From: Nematocida parisii ERTm1
Lineage: Eukaryota > Microsporidia
NCBI RefSeq assembly: GCF_000250985.1
Contig: NW_013524651.1
Location: forward strand, 62,001-126,000
DNA length: 64,000 bases
Direction of reading: 5' to 3'
The translations under genes were made by a program, and so were the position numbers. Position 1 is the stretch's first letter. Each line of letters begins with the position of its first letter. Below the pieces are notes generated by a model. That model had not been told where the DNA came from. It did not search any database and saw only the letters and a program-made list of their open reading frames with translations. Positions 40,030 to 49,722 of the stretch are shown piece by piece.

Positions 40030-40770
40030 CTATCCTATTAAATTGGCTCTTTTAAGGCGGTCTATCACAAGGCTTTCATAATACGAAATAAACTTGTCAC
40101 AGAATCCAATGGGAACTGTACCGCATATCCTTAGAACACTTCCCTGCATTCTTTCCTTTAAAATGAACTGTAAAGTAAATGTCTTTCCTTCCATGCGCAC
40201 CGTGCACTCTCTCTTTAATCCTTCTCCATCCTCTTTCACTTCAGATGGAAGTATTTCTAAAACCTTCCCAGGACAGCTTACAAAAGAGACCTCTGGGGAT
40301 ATAACAGGAACTATGTCTCTGTTGAATAATATACTGGATATGTGCTGTACTGGTCCTTTAAACTCTATTTCCTTCTTTAATTCCTCTGACTCTATTGGTT
40401 TACTCTTTGACGTGTCTGTGTTTACCTGTGATATTTGGTGTATTTCTTTTTTGGTCTCTGTCTGTTTTTTTTGTAATCCTTCTATGACCTCTTTTACTGA
40501 TGTAATGAATATTTCCTTAAGTGGAGATTCTTCTACCTCATCTGATGATATGCCAGTATACCCCACTATGTATAATTTGGTGCTGTCTTTCTGTAGTACA
40601 CCTGAAATATCCAATCTGTAGGATTTCCTGCCCATTCTTTGTGTTAAATATATTGTGGATGGGTCTTCTGTGAATGTGATTCCTTTGCTTTTTAAGTGTT
40701 CTTTAAGTAAATTTATTCCTTCTGCGGTGTAATCATCTTGTGTCCAGTGGTAATTGTCTTGGTTGAACAT
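40030..40770 (-). CDS. AHA1-like Hsp90 co-chaperone
   Basis: A 246 aa protein resembling activator of Hsp90 ATPase. Seen: an N-terminal DNYHWTQDDYTAEGINLLKEHL, close to the NWHW...W...L start of Aha1 N-domains. Next are GRKSYRLDISGVLQKD, a beta-meander, and DEVEESPLKEIFITSVKEVIEGL, which aligns with the closing helix. After a charged linker, a second domain (about 145-246) ends in a helix YYESLVIDRLKRANLIG, as an AHSA1-type (SRPBCC) domain would. Both domains are shorter than in yeast Aha1 (350 aa). I used the ATG at 40770; an upstream in-frame ATG at 40872 adds a Phe/Ile-rich stretch with no homology. Confidence 0.58.
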   Translation of the reverse strand: MFNQDNYHWTQDDYTAEGINLLKEHLKSKGITFTEDPSTIYLTQRMGRKSYRLDISGVLQKDSTKLYIVGYTGISSDEVEESPLKEIFITSVKEVIEGLQKKQTETKKEIHQISQVNTDTSKSKPIESEELKKEIEFKGPVQHISSILFNRDIVPVISPEVSFVSCPGKVLEILPSEVKEDGEGLKRECTVRMEGKTFTLQFILKERMQGSVLRICGTVPIGFCDKFISYYESLVIDRLKRANLIG

Positions 40771-41059
40771 AAAAAGAAAAAAGAAGAGAAAATTATAATT
40801 TCGGATTTTTCGAATTTTTCCAATTATTTTCGGATTATATACAGAAAATAATAGAATTGGTATATATTCCATACAGAAAAAGTAATAAAAATAAATTTAT
40901 TTCTGAATATTGAATTATTCACAGCTATTTAATTATACTTATACGAAATATGAAATATGAATGACAAATGGGTTACTGATTTATTCATTAAATTAGTAGA
41001 AATAATCTTTAAATACGCATTCTCTGATTAATTCGTGATGGATATGGAGACAATTGAGA

Positions 41060-43249
41060 TTATTTGCTTTGAAGCCATCTTATTTCTCTTTGTCTGTCTT
41101 CTTTTTGTTGTTTCTTCTTAATTTCATTGTGTATTTTGTCGGTTATTTTTTCTGGTGTAAACCCAAAGTATTCATATACTGCGCTTGTTGGGCCACTTGC
41201 TCCAAATGTATCTACTCCTATTTGAACTTGAGCATATTTATCCCAGCCAAATGTACTTAGGGCTTCTATACTCACAGATATATCACAGAATAAAATATCC
41301 TCTACATATTCTTGTGGCTGTTCTTGAAAGAGTTCAAAAGAGAGAAGAGAAACTACCCTTACATTGTAATTATTCAGAAGGGGCTTTACACGCAGGGCCA
41401 GAGGTACTTCTGAGCCCGTTGCTAGAAGAAGCAACTTCTGTGCTGAATTATCTGGGGAGTAGTCTGAAATGATGTGCGCCCCTCGGAGTATTGAAGTAAT
41501 TCTAGAAATATAAGAAGTATTCTTCAATGGTGCAGAATTATCATAAATACTTTGATTTTCTGCTATGCCTTCTGTTTCCTGTACATCCGTCTTTAATTTA
41601 TTATCGGTTCCTGTATTTTGTGCTTTGCTATTCTTTCTAATGCCTTTTTCTGGGATTTCTTCAATGCCTTGCCTGGATAGAATGATGACACATGGGCGCT
41701 CTGATTGATAAAAGGCATACAGAACTGCTGCCTCTACCTCTGATCTAGATGCTGGGCGAAATGTAATCAATCCAGGTGTTGCCCGAAGAAGAGCAAGCAT
41801 TTCCACTGGCTGGTGAGTTGGGCCGTCGCCGCCTAGAGCTATTGAGTCGTGCGTTGCAATATACACAGAAGGTGCCTCAGAAAGTGCAGCTATGCGGACA
41901 GCAGGAAATCCATAGGCTAGAAAATTAAGGAACGTGCTGCAGTACGCCCTGTGCTCACCAAACAAAGCAATTCCGCATACAATCCCACACATTGCGTGCT
42001 CTCTAATACCAAAGTGTATGAAATTCTGATTCTCTTCAGTGTTTTTTTCTGTTTTCGGATCTATTTGGCAACTATGATCACCTTCAATGATTTCAGGCTT
42101 TTTAGTCAGTGCTGCACCTAGACAAGTGGATTCTGTTAGATCTGCAGATCCCCCAAGGATGTTTGGGTTCTTTAGAAGGCCAGGAACAAGATCACCAAAT
42201 ATTTCTCGTGTTGATTTATTTGGTTTCTTCTTCTCAACATAATTCTGGCTTTCTAACATTTGCACAAACTCTTTCTCGTATTTATTATTTGTTTTCTTGT
42301 TCTCATCTTCCATATTGACTTCTTCCACACCATTGCAGGTTCTGCCAGCATTGGCATTTTTCAAATCATCTATTTGTCTCTCCTTCCACTGCATGTATTC
42401 CTGTGCCACTTCTTCTTCTCGTTTTCTGTAGATTTCTTTTGTGCTTTCTGAGATGTAAAATGACTTTCCGCATAAATTGTACTTTTCCTGGAGTTTTGCT
42501 ACCTCTGCTTCTCCTAACGGAGATCCATGGGCTTTTCTGTTGTTTTCTACAGATGTGTCCTTCCCTATCACAGAGTGCATAATTAAGAACACTGGCCTGC
42601 CGTATTGTTTACCGAGAATTTCTTCTATTCCTTCTGTATCCTCTGCATCCACCTCAAGCACTTCATAATTCATGGATTCCATCCGCTTTTTAGCATCATC
42701 AGATGTGGAATAAGAAGTTGCCCCATCAATCGTGATTTTATTGCTATCAAAAACAAAAAAAAGATTCTTCAGCTGCAAATGCCCCGCAAGCGAAAATGCT
42801 TCTTGCGAAATTCCTTCCTGCATGCACCCATCTCCTAGAATGCAAAATACTCGATTGTTTTTCTGTTTTTTACTTATCGAGATCGCATATCCTACGGCCT
42901 GTGCTACTCCCTGCCCAAGTGGACCAGTAGTTGCATCTATTGCATTATCTCGTGAGTACTCTGGATGGCCAGGCGTTTTACTCCCAATCTGCCTGTATTC
43001 TTTTAAATCTTTTTCTGTCAAAACCCCTCGGCAGAATAAAGCAGCATACAGAATAGCAACTGAATGCCCATTAGAAAGCACTAAAATATCTCGTTCTGAC
43101 CATTTAAGATCACATTTTGTTATTTTTAAAACCCTGCTGTACAATACGTGAAATAAAGGTGCCATTCCAATTGCACTCCCTGGATGGCCCTCTCCTGCAT
43201 TCTGCACTATCTGAGCCACTAAAAGGCGCATTTCCTGCACTGCTCCCAT
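41060..43249 (-). CDS. TKL1: transketolase
   Basis: A 729 aa thiamine-diphosphate enzyme of the non-oxidative pentose phosphate pathway. Seen: GEGHPGSAIGMAPL, LSNGHS, ATTGPLGQGVAQAVG, the ThDP-binding GDGCMQEGISQEAF...DSNKITIDG, and the Pyr domain with GIREHAMCGIVCGIALFG (catalytic Glu), THDSIALGGDGPTHQPVE and ITFRPAS. The C-terminal domain ends near FGASGPTSAVYEYFGFT. Lys/Asn/Glu-rich insertions lie between the PP and Pyr domains (about 300-345), near 385-400 and near 560-595, and make it longer than the usual 660-680 aa; none hits an active-site motif. It is divergent from V-ATPase c with 268 bp between starts. Several microsporidia retain this pathway despite losing most carbon metabolism. 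Confidence 0.95.
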   Translation of the reverse strand: MGAVQEMRLLVAQIVQNAGEGHPGSAIGMAPLFHVLYSRVLKITKCDLKWSERDILVLSNGHSVAILYAALFCRGVLTEKDLKEYRQIGSKTPGHPEYSRDNAIDATTGPLGQGVAQAVGYAISISKKQKNNRVFCILGDGCMQEGISQEAFSLAGHLQLKNLFFVFDSNKITIDGATSYSTSDDAKKRMESMNYEVLEVDAEDTEGIEEILGKQYGRPVFLIMHSVIGKDTSVENNRKAHGSPLGEAEVAKLQEKYNLCGKSFYISESTKEIYRKREEEVAQEYMQWKERQIDDLKNANAGRTCNGVEEVNMEDENKKTNNKYEKEFVQMLESQNYVEKKKPNKSTREIFGDLVPGLLKNPNILGGSADLTESTCLGAALTKKPEIIEGDHSCQIDPKTEKNTEENQNFIHFGIREHAMCGIVCGIALFGEHRAYCSTFLNFLAYGFPAVRIAALSEAPSVYIATHDSIALGGDGPTHQPVEMLALLRATPGLITFRPASRSEVEAAVLYAFYQSERPCVIILSRQGIEEIPEKGIRKNSKAQNTGTDNKLKTDVQETEGIAENQSIYDNSAPLKNTSYISRITSILRGAHIISDYSPDNSAQKLLLLATGSEVPLALRVKPLLNNYNVRVVSLLSFELFQEQPQEYVEDILFCDISVSIEALSTFGWDKYAQVQIGVDTFGASGPTSAVYEYFGFTPEKITDKIHNEIKKKQQKEDRQREIRWLQSK

Positions 43250-43499
43250 ATAGAAAAAAAAACATGCAATATATTCCCAGCAATGCTCTACATTGCATAA
43301 TAAATAATTTTATAAAATCAGAGAATGCCCGTATTACACGCATAACCAGAAATTCTCTTTTTATAACTCTGCGTATATTTATTAAATAATTAATTATTTA
43401 TAGTTTTACTCTTATTTGATTTGTGTTATTCTTCTTTAGTCTATATTATACTTAAGCTATCTATTATTTATACACAATGTATAAATAATATATTTTATT

Positions 43500-43517
43500 T
43501 TATTTATTTTTTATCCC
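43500..43517 (+). promoter_or_regulatory. T-tract plus ATCCC abutting the V-ATPase c ATG
   Basis: ttatttattttttatccc directly precedes ATG, the same arrangement as APC11. A transcript starting here would be essentially leaderless. Confidence 0.5.
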
Positions 43518-43979
43518 ATGCAGAAACTACTTCTTGAGTGTATCTATCCTATCGGTGTAATTAGTCTGCTATGCCCCACATTTGCTGGTGTAAGTCTGGG
43601 CATGAGCAAAGCATCAATTGGTATCTGTAATTCAGCTAGTATTAAGTCAGATATAATACTGACTATAATACCATCTGCATTTATTGGTGTGGGTGTGCTT
43701 TACTCTGTTTTACTTTTCTTCACCACTGCCCCACAAGGCACTCCAACAGAGTTTTCTATTCCCATGAAATGGCTCGCAGCTTATATTGTCACTGGAATGG
43801 GAATGTTCTGGGGGTCAATCAGTCTAGGAGATATTTCTGCAGTAGCCACTGTTACTGCTGCACAGCAGAAGAGATTTAAGCCTTCTTTCTTCTTGTTGCT
43901 TGTTTTTGGTGAGTTGATAGGCCTATTCGGACTAATAGTTGGATTTATACTGAGTGTTAGTAATAGAGTGTGGGCATAA
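43518..43979 (+). CDS. VMA3: V-type ATPase proteolipid subunit c
   Basis: A 153 aa membrane rotor subunit with four predicted TM helices. TM4 carries the proton-binding Glu132 in FGELIGLFGLIVGFIL, matching the FAE.LGLYGLIVAL signature. TM1 and TM2 contain GVSLGMSKASIGI, the conserved small-residue packing motif. Subunits c, c' and c'' are not separable by eye; the length and lack of a fifth helix favour c or c'. It is divergent from transketolase. Confidence 0.93.
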   Translation: MQKLLLECIYPIGVISLLCPTFAGVSLGMSKASIGICNSASIKSDIILTIIPSAFIGVGVLYSVLLFFTTAPQGTPTEFSIPMKWLAAYIVTGMGMFWGSISLGDISAVATVTAAQQKRFKPSFFLLLVFGELIGLFGLIVGFILSVSNRVWA

Positions 43980-44551
43980 TAAATCACTATTAAATATGTT
44001 AAGTGATTGCTTTGCATTGCTAGTATTTGTCTTATATAGTAATAGAGAAATGAAAACTGAAAATAGAGTGACTATATAATAAACACGGCTATAATAGGCA
44101 ATAATTATACTGATTATATTCCATAATTAGTAATAATAGTAATTACATTGTAATTTACCGTATTATTGCTAAATATAACGGTTAATTACTAAATATAGAA
44201 ATAAAAGGTATTTACTAATGTATTTTAGTCTATTGTTATACTAGAAAATATGCTATTTTTACATAATGTAAATTTGTCTACACAAATTATACTATAGAAC
44301 ACTCTAGACCAATTAATCACACTGCATGTGGTATAGACTAATTATAATATATTCTGGACTAATTATCACAGAGTAATACTTCTTAGTCTGTATTATAGCT
44401 AGAGTATTATTGGGCTATACAGTATTCTTTGGGTATTTCCTAGTCTGTATTATATACAGATCAGTATTTCGGGATATTATTTGTTTATTTGGATTATTTA
44501 TACCTGTACAAGTAATTCCTTATACTTTAGTTTCATTTGTTATTGTTTATT
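43980..44551. other. intergenic region upstream of the 44552 gene
   Basis: A 572-bp AT-rich spacer with no gene recognised. It contains repeated tagactaattat-like phrases (44305-44365) without clear unit structure. Confidence 0.55.
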
Positions 44552-47407
44552 ATGAAGGTGAGTGGAAGAGCAGTCTTGTGCCTATTACAATTAGTTATAG
44601 TCACTGCAAAAATATTCCCAGATCTGACACAGTCTAATATAGCAAACACTGATACTAAGCAGGCTAACTCTGAAAAGAATAAAAGTACTTCTGAAACAAG
44701 CAAAGCCAAAGCCAAGCCTGATGCGAGTAAAGCCAAGCCTGATGCGAGTAAATCTAAAGCGAAGCCGGACGCGAGTAAGGATAAAAATAAGCCAGATGAT
44801 AAATCATCAGATAAGTCTGGTGGTATATTAGGTTTATTTGGAGGCAAGTCAAGCACAAATAAGAGCAAAGACAGCAAGAAAAATAGCGCAGATGTAAATA
44901 AGGACAAGGATAAATCTAAAGATCAAAAAAATAAGTCGCAAGATAAATCCTCTGGTGGTATATTTGGGCTATTTAGTGGGAGTAAGTCACAGGATAAGTC
45001 TAAAACAGATTCCAAGCAGTCTAAGGATGCCAAAGATGCTAAAGACAAGGCTAAGGCGGATAAGGCCAAGAAAGACAAGGATGCTAAAGACAAGGCCAAG
45101 AAAGACAAGGATGCTAAAAACAAGGTTAAGGCGGATAAGGCCAAGAAAGACAAGGATGCTAAAGACAAGGCCAAAGATGCCAAGGACAAGCCTAAAGACA
45201 GCAAAGATAAATCTAAGGATGATAAAGATGCCAAGGACAAGTCTAAGAATGATAAAGATGCCAAGGACAAGTCTAAGGATGCAAAGGATGGCAATGACAA
45301 GTCTAAGGATGGCAAAGATAAAAATGATTCGGGAGCTACACCAATCGTTGCAGGTGTACCGCAAAACAAAGATAACAAGCCTGATAGCGTGAATGATAAG
45401 TCTACAGTCAGTTCTGTATCCAGTATATCTAGTATATCCAGTGCTTCTACTGTATCTAGTATTTCTACTGTGTCTAGTGTATCTAGTATATCCAGTGTGT
45501 CTAGTGTATCTAGTATATCCAGTGTATCCAGTATATCCAGTGCATCCAGTGTATCTAGTATTTCTACTGTGTCTAGTGTATCCAGCATATCTAGTGTATC
45601 TACTGTGTCTAGTATGATTGGTTCTGCCTCTAATGATTATATTTCTACTGTGCTATCGTATGGTAGCCGTATATCTAATTATAACACAACCAATGTGTCT
45701 ATTACCAATATAGCTGTATACTACAATGTAGAGTGCAGCTGCTATAAAGATGTATCTGATAGAATTAGTTTATATTCATCTAATGGCGTGATTAAAGATA
45801 AAACAGGAATTTTTATAGGTGTGGACTGTGGTAAGACTAAGGAAGAAGCCAGAAGTAAATCACAATTGACTTCGACTGGATTATACCAAACAAATATTTC
45901 CCAAGAGGAAATAGACGCACAGACAAAATCCCTGCAAAGCATGGTTAGTACACTCGGCAAAAATAATATTAGTAGCAGTACAGTTAATAGTGTAAGTATA
46001 TCTAATAATGTATCTGGCGGCAGCAGCACTACTAATGTAGATGGTGCCAGTGCGACTAGTAATAGTGTAAATGTATCTAGCAATAGTGCAGATAGTGCAA
46101 GTGCAGCTGCTGGGGCCGGTGCCATCGCAGGCGCGGCTTCTGGTGCTAGCGCGAATGCAGGTGCAACTGCTGGAACTGATGCCAGTGCTAATACCGGAGC
46201 AGCCTCTGGTGCTAATGTAGGCGCGGCTTCTGGTGCTAGTGCTGATGCTAATGCAGGCGCAGGTGCAAGCGATGCAAATGTACCTAGCTCACCCATACCA
46301 AATGCAAATGGTGGCGATGCTAATATGTCTAGTAGTTCATCTAGTGTTTCTATAGCTACTGTTCCTCCTACTGTTCCTAATACTGGTATAAATAACCAAA
46401 GCTCACCCAATCCTTCTTTACCCAGCTCTGGCAGTAAGCAAGGATGTGGCAACATGTGCTATGACGTTGTAAGATACTTTAAGATAAAGTTGCCTCAGCC
46501 TGTAATACACTCTATATCTACACTTACAAATATACTATCAGTATACAAAACCGTGGATAGATTAATTACTACTACAAATGTAATATATAGTACTAATACT
46601 GTAGATAGAGTAGTCACCACTACTAACACCGTATACAATACTAATACAGTGTATACTACTAAAATACATACTAAAATCATAACAAACACCGTTACAGTAA
46701 AGCCTAAACCACAGAATGCATGTAAATTGTGCAATGTAGAATATACAGAGTATAAGACAATTCCCATCTCAATTGATGCTTCAGCCTTTGTAGAAGAATT
46801 ATGTCCATGTGAGAATGCATTCTGTCTTAATCCCTGCACGCCCATGATAGATGCAGTGCATGGGCATATACTAAATAATGGAGAAAGTATACAGAACACA
46901 CAAAATAAACAAGTAAAAATAGGGCAGAGCAATCAAGCCAATTATGTAGATAAAATACAGCAGATTGACAGCCAATCTGGCCAAATCAGTCAAAGCAGCG
47001 GTCAATCTACGCAGAGTAATGAACAAAGCAGTGGACAAATAAGCCAATCTGGCCAGAGCACTGGTCATATAGATCAAGCACAACAGGGCAGTGGCCAAAA
47101 TCTACAAAGCAATCAGACGAACATACAAGGCAGCCAACAGAGCATACAAAATAGGCAGGGAAGTGTACAAATCAGCCAGAATAGTGGCAGTGCAAGCCAA
47201 GTAGATCAAATGCAGCAGATCCACCAGGGGGGTCAGATTGGTGATATACATCCAATGGGTATAGATGGAGAAATACTTGGGCATGTACAAATAGTAGATG
47301 GTCATTTAGTACAAGGTATAAGCAGCAGTGTTAGTGCAAGCAGCACTAGTGCCGGCATACATACTGCCCCTGCTAGAAATACACCAGATATACCTACTAT
47401 TGTATAA
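44552..47407 (+). CDS. secreted mosaic low-complexity protein (TKEE/CxCxN family)
   Basis: A 951 aa protein with no database-style family I can name. In order: a signal peptide (about 1-22); a Lys/Asp/Ser repeat region (about 30-265) punctuated by GILG near 90 and GIFG near 135, each followed by KS; a Ser-Val-Ser-Ser-Ile ladder (about 285-355); a globular segment (about 380-470) with G-x-F-x-G-V...G427-KTKEE; a Ser/Ala/Gly-rich stretch (about 485-595); a Thr/Val ladder (about 650-720); PISID; C751-x-C753-x-N755-x2-C758-x3-C762; a Gln/Ser-rich region (about 785-895); and GHLVQG...SS near the end. The longest frame opens on TTG, so I use the ATG at 44552. The GIFG, TKEE and Cys modules are shared with the 3983 protein. 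A spore wall or polar tube role is inferred only. Confidence 0.78.
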   Translation: MKVSGRAVLCLLQLVIVTAKIFPDLTQSNIANTDTKQANSEKNKSTSETSKAKAKPDASKAKPDASKSKAKPDASKDKNKPDDKSSDKSGGILGLFGGKSSTNKSKDSKKNSADVNKDKDKSKDQKNKSQDKSSGGIFGLFSGSKSQDKSKTDSKQSKDAKDAKDKAKADKAKKDKDAKDKAKKDKDAKNKVKADKAKKDKDAKDKAKDAKDKPKDSKDKSKDDKDAKDKSKNDKDAKDKSKDAKDGNDKSKDGKDKNDSGATPIVAGVPQNKDNKPDSVNDKSTVSSVSSISSISSASTVSSISTVSSVSSISSVSSVSSISSVSSISSASSVSSISTVSSVSSISSVSTVSSMIGSASNDYISTVLSYGSRISNYNTTNVSITNIAVYYNVECSCYKDVSDRISLYSSNGVIKDKTGIFIGVDCGKTKEEARSKSQLTSTGLYQTNISQEEIDAQTKSLQSMVSTLGKNNISSSTVNSVSISNNVSGGSSTTNVDGASATSNSVNVSSNSADSASAAAGAGAIAGAASGASANAGATAGTDASANTGAASGANVGAASGASADANAGAGASDANVPSSPIPNANGGDANMSSSSSSVSIATVPPTVPNTGINNQSSPNPSLPSSGSKQGCGNMCYDVVRYFKIKLPQPVIHSISTLTNILSVYKTVDRLITTTNVIYSTNTVDRVVTTTNTVYNTNTVYTTKIHTKIITNTVTVKPKPQNACKLCNVEYTEYKTIPISIDASAFVEELCPCENAFCLNPCTPMIDAVHGHILNNGESIQNTQNKQVKIGQSNQANYVDKIQQIDSQSGQISQSSGQSTQSNEQSSGQISQSGQSTGHIDQAQQGSGQNLQSNQTNIQGSQQSIQNRQGSVQISQNSGSASQVDQMQQIHQGGQIGDIHPMGIDGEILGHVQIVDGHLVQGISSSVSASSTSAGIHTAPARNTPDIPTIV
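45015..45315 (+). repeat. Lys/Asp-coding repeat array (KDAKDK type)
   Basis: Degenerate tandem units, many around 30-33 bp (for example gccaagaaagacaaggatg, repeated), code for KDAKDKAKKDK-like sequence. Some units are identical, pointing to recent expansion. Confidence 0.75.
45405..45620 (+). repeat. Ser-Val/Ile minisatellite
   Basis: Tandem 9-bp-multiple units of the type tctagtgta and tccagtata code for SSVSSISSVS over about 70 codons. Long open frames on the other strand here are artefacts of the repeat. Confidence 0.8.
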
Positions 47408-47796
47408 ACTAAGAATAAAGTATTTGAAAATATTTACATATTATAAGATAATCTAATTTAGTATTTTGATGAGCACCTCATATATTCTATATTAGTGCCA
47501 CCTTTGATTGTATTTGCTGCCTGATATTTCAGGCTATAACCTCACTTTAATGGCTTTCTATGCTTAGTTAGTTACTTTATCTGGAGATAGAAATGTTTCT
47601 AGTATTTTTATATTATGTTAGGTTAAAACTGTGATTATATTATTGTAGAAAGAAGTATATGATTGGATCGGTTGCTTTACACTCTATTACTACTTTATTC
47701 TATTGTGTACTATGGTTTCATTGTATTTATGTTTCTTGGCAGGAGTGAAACAGTGTATGATGGTTGTATATTTAATGAATAGATGTGTTATTAGTT
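47408..47796. other. intergenic region between tandem secreted proteins
   Basis: A 389-bp spacer between two plus-strand secreted repeat proteins. It must hold the 47797 promoter. No gene is seen. Confidence 0.55.
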
Positions 47797-49140
47797 ATGA
47801 AGAAGTTTTTTATATTGACAGTAATTTCTACTGTATTAGCCAGCGAACTATTTGCTAAGGATATAGTTATAGATGCACCAGCAGCACAGAACACAGAAGG
47901 AAAGGTACAGAGTGATAATGACAAAAAGCCAAAAGAGGAAGAAAAAAAGTCTTCACCTTTTTCCTTTTTAAACATTTTTAATAGAAGTACAAAGACTGAG
48001 CAGAATACAACAAAAGATACCCAAGACAAAAAAGAAAAATCAACTGGGACAGATACCAAAACACTTACCGAAAAATCCACCAGCAAGTCTTCCACTAAGT
48101 CAACGACTCTTGATAAGCATAACAACAGTTACGAGAATGCCAAGGAAAAACCCAGTAGCAAAGACAAGTCTGGAAGCATAAAGGATAAATCCAGCGGAAA
48201 AGACAAATCTGACAGCAAAGACAAGTCTGGAAGCTCTAAGGATAAGCCTACTAGTAAAGATAAATCCAGTAGTAAAGATAAGAAAGACGGCGACAAATCA
48301 TCGAACAATGTTAAGACTGTTACTGTAACAGAAATACGTGTAGTGACTGTTTACAAGCCAATTATGCCAGAGTCTAGCCAGAATGCGTCTGAGAAGTACA
48401 ACAACTACTCAAAGAGTGCATTGAGCAGCTCAGCAAAGTCTGTTAAGGTGGCTAATGTGGATGCCGTGAAAGCCCATGAAAAGGCAAGCGAAACTGTCAT
48501 AAAAAGCAATAAAATGACTTTGAAGGATTTACAGAAGCAAAAGGACGAGGCGACAAAGAAGCTTGCATCTCTGGAAAAAAACCTGGCTGAGATTCAGAAA
48601 AACATTGCAGTTGCAGAAAGCCAGAAGAACATACACCAGAATACTGTCCAAGAAAAGATGGAAAATCTGAAAAGTGCTCAGAAGCAATTCCAAATCAATC
48701 AGGAGGAGGTGAAGAAGAGCATTAAAGCAATTGAGAAAAAAATAAAAAGCAACAGCTCTGTTCTGGAACAAAACAAAAACAAGAAAACAGAGGTTGAAGA
48801 AGATATCAAAGTAACAAAGAAACAGACAGACCACTTGAAAAAGGCCGAAAAGACTGTTGAGGGCTTTGTGAACGAAAACACTGAGACAATCATAAAAGAC
48901 CTTAAGAAAGAGGAGAAAACCGAGAAAAAAACTGAGAAGAAGGAAGAAAAGAAGGAGAAAAAAGAGGGAAAGTCGCTTGATAAGACCAAAAAAGAACTGA
49001 AGGATCAGAAGAATAAAGAAAAGGATCAAAAGGAGAAGGAGAAAAAGAATAAAGATAAGAAAGAGGAAAAAGATAAGAAAGAAAAGAAACTGAAGGAAAA
49101 GAAAGAAAAAGAAAAGAAAGAAAAAGGATCAGAAGAATAA
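47797..49140 (+). CDS. secreted Lys/Ser-rich coiled-coil protein, frameshifted at its 3' end
   Basis: A 447-codon frame. Seen: a signal peptide (MKKFFILTVISTVLASELFAKD), then SPFSFLNIFNRS near 50, a Ser/Lys/Asp repeat region (KDKSGS, KDKSSS; about 110-170), a short Thr/Val ladder VTVTEIRVVTVYKP near 180, and a long predicted coiled coil (about 235-345). A Lys/Glu homopolymeric tail (KEKKEKEKK) is where the frame ends. The protein has no Cys. The Lys/Asp/Ser style and TVT segment match the gene just upstream, so the pair may be a tandem duplication. The frame stops inside an A/G-rich tract; a second frame continues the same Lys-rich sequence and adds about 131 codons (see 49094-49489). The longest frame starts on GTG; the ATG at 47797 is used. 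Confidence 0.72.
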   Translation: MKKFFILTVISTVLASELFAKDIVIDAPAAQNTEGKVQSDNDKKPKEEEKKSSPFSFLNIFNRSTKTEQNTTKDTQDKKEKSTGTDTKTLTEKSTSKSSTKSTTLDKHNNSYENAKEKPSSKDKSGSIKDKSSGKDKSDSKDKSGSSKDKPTSKDKSSSKDKKDGDKSSNNVKTVTVTEIRVVTVYKPIMPESSQNASEKYNNYSKSALSSSAKSVKVANVDAVKAHEKASETVIKSNKMTLKDLQKQKDEATKKLASLEKNLAEIQKNIAVAESQKNIHQNTVQEKMENLKSAQKQFQINQEEVKKSIKAIEKKIKSNSSVLEQNKNKKTEVEEDIKVTKKQTDHLKKAEKTVEGFVNENTETIIKDLKKEEKTEKKTEKKEEKKEKKEGKSLDKTKKELKDQKNKEKDQKEKEKKNKDKKEEKDKKEKKLKEKKEKEKKEKGSEE

Positions 49141-49489
49141 AGACCAGAAAGAATCTTCTCTGGGCATAGAAAGATCTGATATGATCAGACATGGATTGTT
49201 TGATGCACAGAAAAAGTCTGCAATAAACATAGAAAATACATCCGCTAGCCCACTTTCCCCAGGAAATGACGATCAGAAAATGCAGCTTCCTTCATTTGCA
49301 CAGAACTTCACAAATGGGCATCTAGTAATCAGTGGCTCTTCTATAACCTCCAACCCTTCAAGCATTCTTACTGCTCAGAGCCTGTTCAAAAACTCCCTAG
49401 ACAAGGCTAAAGAAAAGGTTAAGGCAGGAGAGAAGGTTCTTGCCTTCTGGGGATATGTAACCTCACTGCTTTCATCAGCACGCCAATAA
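49094..49489 (+). CDS. probable C-terminal part of the 47797 protein in the +1 frame
   Basis: This frame is open from just after a TGA at 49091-49093 to the TAA at 49487-49489 (first ATG 49181). It begins with Lys-rich codons and then KDQKNKDQKESSLG, which echoes the KDQKNKEKDQK of the 47797 protein. It continues into a non-repetitive tail with NGHLVISGSSITSN, similar to DGHLVQGISSSVSA at the end of the 44552 protein. A one-base excess somewhere in the A/G tract 49094-49138 would restore continuity. An assembly error in the homopolymer-rich tract is likeliest; a real frameshift or programmed shift is possible. Confidence 0.6.
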   Translation, partial: RKRKKKKRKKKDQKNKDQKESSLGIERSDMIRHGLFDAQKKSAINIENTSASPLSPGNDDQKMQLPSFAQNFTNGHLVISGSSITSNPSSILTAQSLFKNSLDKAKEKVKAGEKVLAFWGYVTSLLSSARQ

Positions 49490-49722
49490 ATACATATTTG
49501 GATTACTTTTCTTTATTCTTTACTGTGGAATATACAATTCTATAATACAAAACTAATTAATTCTGTTTACATTGGTATAATACTTGTCTAAATGCATTTA
49601 TTCAGCCATTCTTATCGATGCGTCCATGGCCCTTATGTCTGTTATGTCGGGCTATATTTCTATTCATTCTTGGTGATTTAAAATAGTATAACTCAAATTT
49701 GTTTAAGGCCTTTCAGAGCGTA

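Noticed and set aside
44923-46455. Long minus-strand frames (44923-45588 and 45742-46455) opposite the mosaic protein gene
   Set aside because: They are low-complexity Leu/Asp and Ala/Leu mirrors of the Lys/Asp and Ser/Ala repeats, without a signal peptide or non-repetitive domain. The plus-strand gene has a signal peptide and shared modules.
48529-49192. Phe/Leu-rich minus-strand frames opposite the Lys/Glu coiled coil
   Set aside because: Reverse reading of AAG/GAA codons always gives CTT/TTC; no independent evidence.
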